A DNA stretch of 64,000 nucleotides, taken from positions 3,375,646-3,439,645 of the forward strand of contig NZ_JADDXT010000002.1 in the NCBI RefSeq assembly GCF_015330165.1, read 5' to 3'. Positions 8,158-17,802 of this stretch are shown one piece after another. The stretch is from Zobellia roscoffensis. Lineage in GTDB: Bacteria > Bacteroidota > Bacteroidia > Flavobacteriales > Flavobacteriaceae. The position numbers were made by a program, and so were the translations under genes. The notes under the pieces were generated by a model. It did not search any database and was not told the DNA's origin. It saw nothing but the letters and a program-made list of their open reading frames with translations. Numbering within the stretch: position 1 is the first letter of the stretch; the number at the start of each line of letters is the position of its first letter.

Positions 8158-9720
8158 TTATTTCTTTGCTCTGTAGTTTTTGAGTACGCTGCTAATATCT
8201 AGAGTGTCTTCCATATCTTTTTGGAGTTTCATCAACTCTGCGAACATAGTATCTACTTTTTCCTGGTATTCTGGGTTTGCAGCTAAATCATTCATTTCTT
8301 TTGGATCTGCTTTCAAATCATAAAGTAAAACTACATCCATTTTTGGATATAGAATCAACTTATAACCATCCTTACGAATCATACGTTGTAAATCTATATA
8401 ACCGTTGTAGATAACATCATAGTGGCTTTCTTTCCTATCACCGTTTACAAGGTCTAAGACGCTATTAAAAAAGACATATTCAGGTTTCTTGATGTCAGCT
8501 AATTCTAAACTTGTGGCCATGGCATCTTGTAGATAGATGTCGGCATCAATTTTTTTGTCTTTAGGGATTTTTGGTCCCACAATCATCCAAGGAGCCCGTA
8601 TACTATGGTCAAATTGACTTTGTTTCCCAATTAGACCATGTTTCCCAACCGCTAAACCGTGATCGGCCGTGAAGATGATATAGGTATTATCCATCTTGCC
8701 TGTTTTTTCCAATCCCTCTATAATTTTTCCAATCTGGAAATCTAAGTGAGTTATAAGGGCATAGTATTCTTTGGTATGTACTTTAACGGCAAATTCTGTT
8801 CTAGGAAAGGGCGCCAGTGCCTCATCTCTAAGACTAGGTCCGTTGCCCATGCCATCTTTGTAAGGGTAGAGGGGAAGGAAGCTTTCAGGAATGGTTATAT
8901 CATCTAAAGAATACATATCTACAAACTCTTTTGGCGCCTGCCTTGGGTCATGGGGAGCATTAAAAGCTAGGTACATAAAGAAAGGGTTTTTACTTGTTTT
9001 GGTTTGGTCTATAAACCCAAGGGCATCGTCTCTTAAAACTTCGCTCCAGTGTTTGCCACCTTGCCAGAATCCACCGTGCTTCATATTGGTTGGCGTCCAC
9101 GTAGTGTCATTTTCGTTCTGCGGCCTGTTATAGCCAATAGGCATAATATCAGCAGGTTTAAGTCCGTTTTCTTTCAATTTTGAGAATTTAGAGCCAGTTA
9201 GCTCTTTTGCCCATGCATCACCAGGCATTCCAGGTCGTGTATGAACCACGTTTTGAAAAACATTCTGGGCTTTGGCATCAACATGCCATTTTCCGGTCAT
9301 ATAAGTGTCGTATCCGGCACCTTCCATGAGTTTACCCCAAGTTTTGTCAAACTCTTTACCATTACTCCAGTTTTCACGAAATTCATTTACTTCCCATAGC
9401 TTACGACCAGAAATAATCATGGCACGGGAAGCCGCACAAATAGCACCGTTCCATCCTCCCATGTTAAAGGCATGTGTAAAAGTGGTTCCGTTATGAACCA
9501 ACTTATCTAGATTAGGAGTTTTAATTTCTTTGTTTCCCAGGGCATTTATGGCCGAGTAGGTCATATCATCGGCAAAAATGAAAACTACATTGGGTTTAGA
9601 AAGCGGTATTTCTTTCTTTTCGGCCTTGCAAGAGAATAGCAATACCGTAATAAGGGCAAGCGTTAAATTTTTCAAAGGATTAATTTTTGGAGTTAAATTA
9701 TTTGTGGTGAATAATGTCAT
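8158..9720 (-). CDS. S1-family sulfatase, lipoprotein, with C-A-A-S-R maturation motif
   Basis: This 520-aa sulfatase has a lipoprotein signal with the lipobox LFSC near residue 31; the n-region before it is long, but I see no later in-frame ATG that keeps the signal. The metal-binding motif VFIFADDM is followed by the maturation motif C-A-A-S-R with the cysteine at residue 95. Alanine replaces the commoner proline, which the formylglycine-generating system tolerates in known S1 members. Other family marks are GKWHVD, FNAPHDPRQAP and FTADHGLAVGKHGLIGK. It is transcribed by itself, 112 bases downstream of the HTCS gene on the same strand. Role: removal of sulfate esters from the PUL substrate. 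Which sugar and position is unknown. Confidence 0.94.
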   Translation of the reverse strand: MTLFTTNNLTPKINPLKNLTLALITVLLFSCKAEKKEIPLSKPNVVFIFADDMTYSAINALGNKEIKTPNLDKLVHNGTTFTHAFNMGGWNGAICAASRAMIISGRKLWEVNEFRENWSNGKEFDKTWGKLMEGAGYDTYMTGKWHVDAKAQNVFQNVVHTRPGMPGDAWAKELTGSKFSKLKENGLKPADIMPIGYNRPQNENDTTWTPTNMKHGGFWQGGKHWSEVLRDDALGFIDQTKTSKNPFFMYLAFNAPHDPRQAPKEFVDMYSLDDITIPESFLPLYPYKDGMGNGPSLRDEALAPFPRTEFAVKVHTKEYYALITHLDFQIGKIIEGLEKTGKMDNTYIIFTADHGLAVGKHGLIGKQSQFDHSIRAPWMIVGPKIPKDKKIDADIYLQDAMATSLELADIKKPEYVFFNSVLDLVNGDRKESHYDVIYNGYIDLQRMIRKDGYKLILYPKMDVVLLYDLKADPKEMNDLAANPEYQEKVDTMFAELMKLQKDMEDTLDISSVLKNYRAKK

Positions 9721-9832
9721 TGTAAATATACTAAATCATGACTTAAAGTGTATTTTGGATACTTATTGATCTCGTGTACATAAAAAATGGTGTATTAACA
9801 GAATAGTGTTCATTGAACCTTTCAACATTTTT

Positions 9833-12800
9833 TTAGGAGTCAGCAGATTCTTTCTTCTTGCTAATTTGTTTTACGTATTCGCTAGGTACCATCCCAAATT
9901 GTTTTTTAAAGCATTTAGAGAAGTAAGAAGCTGTGCTAAAACCTGTTTTGTACATGATTTCTTTTACGGAATAATTACTTTTATTAAAGAACTGCACTGC
10001 TCGTTTTAGACGAATACTCCTAATAAACTCACTTGAGGACAGACCTGTAAGTTCTTTAAATTTTAGGTAAAGTGTACTTCGGCTAAGCCCCATTTCTTTT
10101 ACGAGCATTTCTACATTAAAATCGGTGTTCATCATATGTTTCTCAACGATTTCTATGGCTTGGCTCAGGAATTTTTCGTCCATAGAGGTCACTGCAATTT
10201 CGCTGGGCTGAACTGTGATTTTTCGATTGAAACGTTTTCTTAGGTGCTCTCTTCGCTTAATTATATTTGAAAGCTTAAGTTTTAAAAGTTCAAAATCAAA
10301 AGGCTTTCGTAAATATTCATCAACACCCAATTCAAGGCTTTTTAACTCAATTTCTTGAGAAGATTTTGCAGTTAGAATTATTATGGGAATATGGCTTGTT
10401 TCTGGCTGACTCTTTAAGTTGCGGGAAAACTCAATACCATCCATTATAGGCATTACTATATCACAAATAACAATGTTGGGTATAACCTTTTTAGCTATTT
10501 CTAGCCCTTTCTTACCGTTTTCAGCTTGGTAAATAGTATAGGTGTTCCCTAAAATTTTACTTATGAATGTACGAATATCTGGATTATCATCTACCACTAA
10601 TAAAACAGGTAGTTTAGGTCTTGTTTTGGACATGCCTTCATCAATGAGGTCGTCATTTAGACCAATAGCAAATGACTCTGTTTCAGAAGAACGCACTAGA
10701 AAATCATTATCTGAAACGTCCTTACAACTAATTTCATCTATATTGGTGTATGCTTCTTTGTCTTGTGGTAAACGCACTATGAACTTGGTACCCTTGTCCG
10801 GTTTACTAAAAACTTGAATACGCCCCTGGTGGAGCTCTACCAGGTTTTTGGTAAACGAAAGCCCAATACCAATGCCTTCAGGGTTTATTTTATGGTTCTT
10901 TTCGCCTTCTTTAGCCGAATTGAAACGTTCAAATATTTTAGACATTTTTGCTTTCGGCATGCCAATTCCCGAATCTTTTACTTTAATGACCACTTCGCTC
11001 TTTCCGTCAACAATATCTTCTGATATTTTTACTTTGATATGACCACCGGCTTCGGTGAATTTGAAAGCGTTGGAAAGCAGGTTGTTCATTATTTTTTCTA
11101 AGGCTTCATGGTCAAACCAAGTTATTATAGAGTCCGTAGAGGAATCAACTTCAAAATTAATTGACTGTTTGTGCGCCATAAATTGGAAGGGTTCAGCAAC
11201 TTCACGTATAAACGCTGTTATATCGCTATTTCTCATAACGAGCCTCATCTTTCCTTGGGTAATCTTTCTGAAATCTAATAGCTGGGTCACTAAGCGCAAT
11301 AAATAATTGGTATTTTTTTGCATTAACCCTAATTGCTCTTTAAGCGATTTCTGATCAAGAGTAGATACATTTTTTTGCACATATTCTAGAGGCCCTTTTA
11401 TGAGGGTTAAAGGTGTTCTGAATTCATGTGAAATATTGGTAAAAAACTCCAATTTCATGCGCTGTAATTCTTCAGACCTTTCACGTTCAACAGATTCCAG
11501 TTCCAATTGGTGCTTTTCCGAAGTTCTAATAAAAGTATACCTCCAGAACAACCATAGTAGCCCTAAAAACAACAAACCATAGCAAACGTATGCAATATAG
11601 GTAAGGTACCATGGCGGAATAATATGTATGTTCAAGGTAGTAGGTTTCGAATTCCATATGCCATCATTATTGCTTGCCTTTACTTTAAAAACATAGTCGC
11701 CGGGTTTTAAATTGGTATAAGTGGCATATCTTTTCTTGGAGGTTGTCTCTGTCCAATCGGTATCAAAACCTTCTAGTTTGTAGGCATATTGATTTTTAGC
11801 AGGTGCAGCGTAGTGTAGTGCCGCAAATTCAAAAGAAAAGTTGTTGTTACCGTACTTTAATTCAATTTTCTTGCTTTTGCTGATGTTCTTTTCTAAAACA
11901 ACTTTGCCATTTATTTCCTCACCTATTTCAACGGATTTATTAGAAATTAGCAAATCTGTGATTACAGTTTTAGCCGGATATTTGTTTTCTTGAATTTCAT
12001 CTGGATAGAAAGCATTGAAACCATTGATACCTCCAAACAACATTTCTCCATCTGCTCTTTTTAGACAGGCAAGCTCTTGGAATTCATTGTCTTGTAGACC
12101 GTCACTTGAATTGTAGTTTTTGAATATTTCCTTTTCAGGGTCAAAACTGGAAAGCCCTTTGTTAGTTGATAACCAAAGGTTTTGATTACTATCTTCAAGA
12201 ATACCTTTTATAACATTGTTAGGTAAGCCATTTAATGTGGAGTAGTGCTCAAAAGTTGCTGGATTTTCATCTGTGCCAGGTATGTATTTATTTAAGCCAC
12301 CACCAAATGTTCCTGCCCATATGACCCCGGATAGGCTTTCGTACAATGAAAGAATATAATTGTGACTAATGGATTTTGGATTAGTAGGGTCATGTTTGTA
12401 CACCTTGAATTTTGGTCTTTTCTTATACTTCTCCTTGGAGGTAAGTACACAAAGTCCGTCACCGGTAGCCAACCATATGTTTCCATTGTGGTCTTCCAGT
12501 ATGTTTCTGATAATATTACTGGAAACGGAATTCGTTTTTCCGGGGTAATGACCAAAAGATTGTTTTTTAAAATGACCTACAGTATCGGTTTTTATCCAGC
12601 GGTGTATACCGGTATTATAGGTGCCCACCCACAAATTTTCATTTGAGTCCGACAAAAGGCTGAAAACGCCATTGTTTAAATCTGTTTTTGTTAAGGTGGC
12701 TTCTGTAATCTTTTTTGGATTAGAGATATCTAAAAAGTAGAGTCCGGGAAACCCTTCGGTACCAATCATTAAAATTGGTTTTTTTCCAATCTTAGTTTCT

Positions 12801-14068
12801 TCTATGGCAAAAATCTTTGAAAGCGAGTTAAAATGTTCAAAGTGTTTGTATGAGCCATTGTCATTGTCTTTTGTGAGCATATTTAGCCCGCCACCTTCGG
12901 TGCCGATCCATAATGTACTATTACTGTCTTCATAAATAGACCTGATTTTGTCATAGCTCAAACTATTTGGGTCAGAAGTATTTCTAACGTTTTTAAACTG
13001 TTTTCTTTTTGGGTCAAATATATTTATACCACCTCCATTTGTCCCTATCCAGATGATACCCGTATCATCCATAAACAAAGACCTTACAATGTTTTTACTT
13101 AAACTTGAAGGGTCTTTTGAATCATACTGGAACTGCCTTAAAAATACCGGTGGTTTGTTATCCGTAAAATTTTCAAAGTAGAAAAGACCACGATCTGATC
13201 CTGCCCAAATATGATTGTCCTTATCAAGAAGAATATTGCCAAATGTACCTTTATGAAACTGTTCAAAACCTGTTTCTGCCCCTAAAGTTTGATAATAAAG
13301 CCCTCTACTAGTGGCAATAAAAAGACGCCCTGTTGCATCTTCGGCAATACTTCTAATAGTTGTTTTGGGTAAGCCTATTTCTTCGGTAACATTGGCAAAA
13401 AAGTCTTTGCCCTTACCATCTTTCCTTAGTTTATAGAGTCCGGCTTTACCTCCCACATAAAGCCCGCCTTTTTTATCTTCATATATAGAACTTATAAAAG
13501 AACCGTCATATTTAGGAATAGGAGAACTAATTTCAGAGTTGAAATGTTCAAATTCAATTCCCTCAGATATAGTATTAAGATCTAATCTGTCAAGACCATT
13601 TTTATTTCCTACCCATAGCCTTTTCTTACTATCAATAAATACCTTGGTAATATGATTACTTGAAATGGTTGTTGGATCATCTTTATCGTGTATGTATTGG
13701 GTAAATTTACCTGTAGTTACATTAAAAAAGTTTAGTCCGTTTCCGGTGGTTCCAATCCACAGATTGCCTTCGTCATCTGCTGCAATGTCAAAAATAAGGT
13801 TGCTACTTATACTGTCAGGATCATTATCATCAAGATTGTATACCGTGAATTCATAACCGTCATATTTGTTGATTCCATCATGGGTTCCAAACCACATGAA
13901 CCCTAATTTGTCCTGATAAATAGTATTTACATCACTTTGTGATAGACCATCTTTTGTAGAGATATGTTGAAACGAAATTTGATTTTGCCCAAATACATTG
14001 GTTAGAATACCCAAGCATATGAGAGAGAAGAAATAAATTGATTTTATTTTTTTTGGTACTACGATCAT
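9833..14068 (-). CDS. Hybrid two-component system regulator (HTCS) of the PUL
   Basis: This 1411-aa one-protein sensor and transcription factor controls PULs in Bacteroidota. In order: signal peptide (1-27), two periplasmic beta-propellers of Reg_prop repeats (about 30-720, many copies of LWIGT-like strands), a Y_Y_Y Ig-like domain (about 735-815), one membrane span (about 820-842), HisKA with H881 in NISHEFRTP, HATPase_c (about 985-1100, SGIGMPK), a receiver domain (about 1150-1265, phospho-acceptor D1203 in CDIVMPIMDG) and an AraC-type helix-turn-helix (about 1305-1405). By analogy it binds a degraded oligosaccharide in the periplasm and activates the susCD operon and the enzyme units. It faces away from susC across a 543-bp gap that contains candidate operator repeats. 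Confidence 0.96.
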   Translation of the reverse strand: MIVVPKKIKSIYFFSLICLGILTNVFGQNQISFQHISTKDGLSQSDVNTIYQDKLGFMWFGTHDGINKYDGYEFTVYNLDDNDPDSISSNLIFDIAADDEGNLWIGTTGNGLNFFNVTTGKFTQYIHDKDDPTTISSNHITKVFIDSKKRLWVGNKNGLDRLDLNTISEGIEFEHFNSEISSPIPKYDGSFISSIYEDKKGGLYVGGKAGLYKLRKDGKGKDFFANVTEEIGLPKTTIRSIAEDATGRLFIATSRGLYYQTLGAETGFEQFHKGTFGNILLDKDNHIWAGSDRGLFYFENFTDNKPPVFLRQFQYDSKDPSSLSKNIVRSLFMDDTGIIWIGTNGGGINIFDPKRKQFKNVRNTSDPNSLSYDKIRSIYEDSNSTLWIGTEGGGLNMLTKDNDNGSYKHFEHFNSLSKIFAIEETKIGKKPILMIGTEGFPGLYFLDISNPKKITEATLTKTDLNNGVFSLLSDSNENLWVGTYNTGIHRWIKTDTVGHFKKQSFGHYPGKTNSVSSNIIRNILEDHNGNIWLATGDGLCVLTSKEKYKKRPKFKVYKHDPTNPKSISHNYILSLYESLSGVIWAGTFGGGLNKYIPGTDENPATFEHYSTLNGLPNNVIKGILEDSNQNLWLSTNKGLSSFDPEKEIFKNYNSSDGLQDNEFQELACLKRADGEMLFGGINGFNAFYPDEIQENKYPAKTVITDLLISNKSVEIGEEINGKVVLEKNISKSKKIELKYGNNNFSFEFAALHYAAPAKNQYAYKLEGFDTDWTETTSKKRYATYTNLKPGDYVFKVKASNNDGIWNSKPTTLNIHIIPPWYLTYIAYVCYGLLFLGLLWLFWRYTFIRTSEKHQLELESVERERSEELQRMKLEFFTNISHEFRTPLTLIKGPLEYVQKNVSTLDQKSLKEQLGLMQKNTNYLLRLVTQLLDFRKITQGKMRLVMRNSDITAFIREVAEPFQFMAHKQSINFEVDSSTDSIITWFDHEALEKIMNNLLSNAFKFTEAGGHIKVKISEDIVDGKSEVVIKVKDSGIGMPKAKMSKIFERFNSAKEGEKNHKINPEGIGIGLSFTKNLVELHQGRIQVFSKPDKGTKFIVRLPQDKEAYTNIDEISCKDVSDNDFLVRSSETESFAIGLNDDLIDEGMSKTRPKLPVLLVVDDNPDIRTFISKILGNTYTIYQAENGKKGLEIAKKVIPNIVICDIVMPIMDGIEFSRNLKSQPETSHIPIIILTAKSSQEIELKSLELGVDEYLRKPFDFELLKLKLSNIIKRREHLRKRFNRKITVQPSEIAVTSMDEKFLSQAIEIVEKHMMNTDFNVEMLVKEMGLSRSTLYLKFKELTGLSSSEFIRSIRLKRAVQFFNKSNYSVKEIMYKTGFSTASYFSKCFKKQFGMVPSEYVKQISKKKESADS

Positions 14069-14611
14069 TAAGTAAAATGAATTAGTGATTGCGATTTGGT
14101 TTGGGGGTTACATTTATTCTATATAAAGCGTATACTGAAATAGTCTAGCTCATTTAAGATAACAATGTAAGATAAAACTAAGATTTGAAGCAGAGTAAAT
14201 GGTTTTGATAATAAAACATATGATTAATAAGGTGTGTTTTTGAATTGATAAAGCCCTGTTAGAGGGGGGTTAGTATAAACTCGCGTTTTTTGTACTTTTT
14301 AAAATAAGAATAGCTCTTCTTTTTACAATGTCATTTTATGGGTCATACGGCCCGCATGCCTTTGCTAACATAATATTAACGTTTGTTTAGCTTAGCTTTT
14401 CTGTCAACTTACATGTATGCCTCACTACCAGATATTGGATTGCATCTTTTTTTATTGAAATGCCTCCTTCTTAAAAACTTGTTGGTTAACCATATACGGC
14501 ACATCCAGTTTTCCTTATTAATCATTTGGCCTAAGGATCAAATCATATGTCATTACCTGATTGAAATAAAAAACGAACATTTGTTTAACTAAACTTTAAC
14601 AACGAGAATGT
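14069..14611. promoter_or_regulatory. Divergent regulatory region between HTCS and susC
   Basis: This 543-bp gap separates the HTCS start from the susC start. Two similar direct repeats lie on the + strand, at 14378-14399 and 14576-14597 (18 of 22 bases identical, core TTTGTTTA). The second overlaps the word that recurs upstream of the DUF1080 unit at 28686-28705. HTCS proteins usually bind direct repeats close to the susC promoter, so these are the likely targets. I see no coding potential. Confidence 0.55.
14572..14591 (+). promoter_or_regulatory. Candidate HTCS operator, copy upstream of susC
   Basis: The 20-base word AACGAACATTTGTTTAACTA lies 20 bases before the susC start codon. It matches the word at 28686-28705 in 18 of 20 positions and resembles 14378-14399. 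The regulatory role is inference from position and recurrence. Confidence 0.4.
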
Positions 14612-17600
14612 ATGAAAAACAAACTGCTATTAATCAGAAAATCTAGGCTGAAGCTCATGACGCTCATGTTGGGGCTGTGCTTTGGTTTTGCTAGTGCGCA
14701 GGAGCTTTCCGTTTCGGGAACGGTCTCTGCGGACGGCGCGCCATTACCAGGAGTAAGCGTGGTAGTGAAAGGAACACAAACGGGTGCCGTTACGGATTTT
14801 GACGGTCTGTATACAATTAATGCCAAGTCTACAGATGTACTTATCTTTAGTTACATTGGTTTTGCAACCAAAGAAATTGCCATTAAAGGTAAAACAAGTT
14901 TAAATATTAGTTTGGAGGAAGATGCCTCTGAACTAGATGAGGTTATTGTAGTAGGGTATGGTACCCAGCGCAAAAAGGAACTTACGGGTGCTGTAGTGCA
15001 AGTAAAATCTGAAGAATTGGCCAAGACCACCACGTCAGATATTGGTACTGCATTGCAGGGCCAGATTGCGGGTGTAAATATTACCGCCAGTTCTGGGCAA
15101 CCAGGCGAGGAGGCTAACATTCTTATTCGTGGTTTCAGTTCCCTTTTAGACGGGCAAAATGGTCCACTTTATGTGGTTGATGGTATTCCTTATAATAGTG
15201 ATCCACAATTAAGCATCAGTGAAATTGAATCTATAGATGTATTGAAAGATGCCGCTTCTGCTTCTATTTATGGTACACGTGGTGCTGGCGGTGTAATCCT
15301 AATTACTACCAAACAAGGTAAAGTTGGTAAGATGGATATTCGCGTAAACTCTGAGTATGGGGTGCAGGATATTACATCGGGAACGCCGCTTATGTCTTCG
15401 TACCAACTTACGTATATGGATATGCTACGTGGAGCGCAGTCCAGCGGTAAAGTGCAAGGTGGTGTAAATGCGGAAATTCACAGAAATAGATCTTGGTTCA
15501 CGAATGATACGTCACTAGAAGATTTAATTCTGAATGATTTGGCACCTATTCAAAACCATTCTATTAATGTATCAGGTGGTAAAGATGGGTTGACGTATAA
15601 CTTCAACGCCAGTTTTTATGATCAGTCAGGTATTATGATCAATTCGGATTATAGTCGATTTAATATTAGGTCCAACACACAGTTTACAAAAGGAAATTGG
15701 AAAATAGCGACAGGACTAACCTTTAAAAGAGATGAGAAAACACTGCCAAATTACGGAGTTTTCAATAAAATATTGGAATACAAGCCTTTTCAACCAGATA
15801 TAGAATTAGGACAAACGGAGCTTACAGATGTTACAGAAGATGATGTTGACGAGCCAGGTGGAATAGGACCTATTAGAAACCTGGGAGGTGTAGCTAGAAA
15901 CTTGAATACCAAAGAGGTGAGAGATGGTACCAGTAACGGTGCCAATATCCAAATTGATTTTGATGCAACGCCATCCTTAAAATTTACGGCTAGGGGAGGT
16001 GCCAACTTTTCCCATGACAAAGGCGTGCGTATCATACCAAGATTAGATGTTTATAATACCGCTGGAGATTTGATACCACCAAACCCATGGGATATTTCTT
16101 TGATTCAGACCTCAGTTACGGACAATAATAAATTGACGTTTGAAGGCATGATGAACTACCATAAGCGATTTGGAAAGCATGACCTAAACGTATTATTGGT
16201 AAATTCCTTAGAGAAGACTGAAAATGAATATTTCAGAGCAGAGAAGAGAGATAATGCAGATGCGGCGGTTACGGTTTTTGATGGTTATACCACAGGTGAT
16301 TTGATTACATCGGATGGAAGGGATTATACGCGAACCCTTATCGGTTATCTTGGTAGAATTCAATACAACTATGATGGGAAGTACATTTTTAGTGGGAGCA
16401 TAAGAAGAGATGGTTCATCTCAATTTAGCCCACAAAACAGATGGGGTTGGTTTCCTAGTGCCTCTTTAGGTTGGAATGTTTCCGATGAAGCTTTTTGGGA
16501 GCCTATTAAAGAAACCGTCAATTCATTTAAAATTAGAGTGGGTTACGGAACTACAGGTAATGATAGATTTGCTTCTTATAGTAACCAGGCAGTTGTTGAT
16601 CTAGGGCAAGATTATGTATTTGGAAGTGCCGATGTAGACCCCAGTTTAAACTCTACCACAGAAACACCGGCCTTGGGAACAACCCAAGAAAGGTATGCGA
16701 ACGAAAATGTAAAATGGGAAACTTCCAAAGAGCGAAACCTAGGGGTTGATCTAGCCTTCTTTAACGGCAAGCTTACTTTCTCTAATGATGTGTACGTAAG
16801 TGAAAAGAAAGATTTGTTATTCGGAGTTGTAAACCCTCCTTCGACAGGTGTTTTTGGATCAAACAGAAGTAGTATCCTAAATATTGGTGATATGAGAAAT
16901 ACCGGTCATGAAATGGCTCTTAAATTCAATCACTACGGTAAAAAAGGATTCAATTGGAACATGGGTTTAACCTATGCAAAAAACGTGAACTTGGTAACCA
17001 AAACAAGTCCTAATAATCCTGTTATATTCTTAGATAACAGTTATATCTCGCAAAGAGGTCCTAGAGAATTGGTAAGTGTAATACGAGAAGGTTATGAGGC
17101 GGCTGCCTTTTTCTTGCGTGAGACGGATGGAATTATCAAAACAGAAGAGGAACTTGAAGCTTACAAAGAAATTGATCCTGCAGCTTCTTTGGGACAATTA
17201 AGATATGTAGACCAACTTACCGTAGATACAGATGATGATGGTGTTCCAGATGCCGGTGATGGTAAGATTGATCAGGATGATAAAGTATACAAGGGTAGTG
17301 GTTCAGAAGACTTTAATATGGGCTTCAATTTTGGAGCCAATTATAAAGGAGTGGATTTTTCTATGAACTGGTACGGTTCTCAAGGAGCAGAAGTAATGAA
17401 CGGTAGTAAGGCATATGCCTACCAATCGGGTACCCATGCAGATATTTATTACTCATGGACGGTTGTTAATCCACTATCGGATATTCCATATTATGATGGT
17501 TCTCCCAATACTAATTCGTATAGAGATGCTTCGGATTATTTCCTGGAAGATGGTTCTTTTATTAGACTCAGGAATATTAGCCTAGGGTATTCGTTACCGT

Positions 17601-17791
17601 CAAAACTTACGGATAAAATGAAGATAGGAAAGCTTAGGATTTATGTTCAAGCTCAAAATTTATTAACCATTACCAACTATTCAGGTTTTGATCCAGAGGT
17701 AGGTAACAATGGGTTTAGTAGTAGAGGTATTGACCAAGGTACATATCCTGTAACATCACAATATAAAGTGGGCCTACAATTACAATTCTAA
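14612..17791 (+). CDS. SusC/RagA-family TonB-dependent outer-membrane receptor
   Basis: This 1059-aa protein is the outer-membrane channel of the PUL, taking up oligosaccharides with energy from TonB. It has a signal peptide (about 1-30, ending FASAQ), a carboxypeptidase-regulatory-like domain (about 33-110, SVSGTVSADGAPLPGVSVVV), a plug domain (about 117-235, with VVGYGTQRKKELTGAV and the GTRGAGGVILITTKQGK segment) and a long barrel that ends with an aromatic-free Q-L-Q-F terminus typical of outer-membrane barrels. A sequence near residue 870 (DTDDDGVPDAGDGKIDQDD) is a usual acidic loop of this family, not a thrombospondin repeat array. It is followed after 11 bases by susD, the standard pair. 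Its length is normal. Confidence 0.97.
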   Translation: MKNKLLLIRKSRLKLMTLMLGLCFGFASAQELSVSGTVSADGAPLPGVSVVVKGTQTGAVTDFDGLYTINAKSTDVLIFSYIGFATKEIAIKGKTSLNISLEEDASELDEVIVVGYGTQRKKELTGAVVQVKSEELAKTTTSDIGTALQGQIAGVNITASSGQPGEEANILIRGFSSLLDGQNGPLYVVDGIPYNSDPQLSISEIESIDVLKDAASASIYGTRGAGGVILITTKQGKVGKMDIRVNSEYGVQDITSGTPLMSSYQLTYMDMLRGAQSSGKVQGGVNAEIHRNRSWFTNDTSLEDLILNDLAPIQNHSINVSGGKDGLTYNFNASFYDQSGIMINSDYSRFNIRSNTQFTKGNWKIATGLTFKRDEKTLPNYGVFNKILEYKPFQPDIELGQTELTDVTEDDVDEPGGIGPIRNLGGVARNLNTKEVRDGTSNGANIQIDFDATPSLKFTARGGANFSHDKGVRIIPRLDVYNTAGDLIPPNPWDISLIQTSVTDNNKLTFEGMMNYHKRFGKHDLNVLLVNSLEKTENEYFRAEKRDNADAAVTVFDGYTTGDLITSDGRDYTRTLIGYLGRIQYNYDGKYIFSGSIRRDGSSQFSPQNRWGWFPSASLGWNVSDEAFWEPIKETVNSFKIRVGYGTTGNDRFASYSNQAVVDLGQDYVFGSADVDPSLNSTTETPALGTTQERYANENVKWETSKERNLGVDLAFFNGKLTFSNDVYVSEKKDLLFGVVNPPSTGVFGSNRSSILNIGDMRNTGHEMALKFNHYGKKGFNWNMGLTYAKNVNLVTKTSPNNPVIFLDNSYISQRGPRELVSVIREGYEAAAFFLRETDGIIKTEEELEAYKEIDPAASLGQLRYVDQLTVDTDDDGVPDAGDGKIDQDDKVYKGSGSEDFNMGFNFGANYKGVDFSMNWYGSQGAEVMNGSKAYAYQSGTHADIYYSWTVVNPLSDIPYYDGSPNTNSYRDASDYFLEDGSFIRLRNISLGYSLPSKLTDKMKIGKLRIYVQAQNLLTITNYSGFDPEVGNNGFSSRGIDQGTYPVTSQYKVGLQLQF

Positions 17792-17802
17792 CACAACGAA
17801 AG

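Noticed and set aside
17221..17290. DxDxDG-like acidic loop inside SusC
   Set aside because: This loop is usual in SusC barrels and is not a thrombospondin type 3 array.
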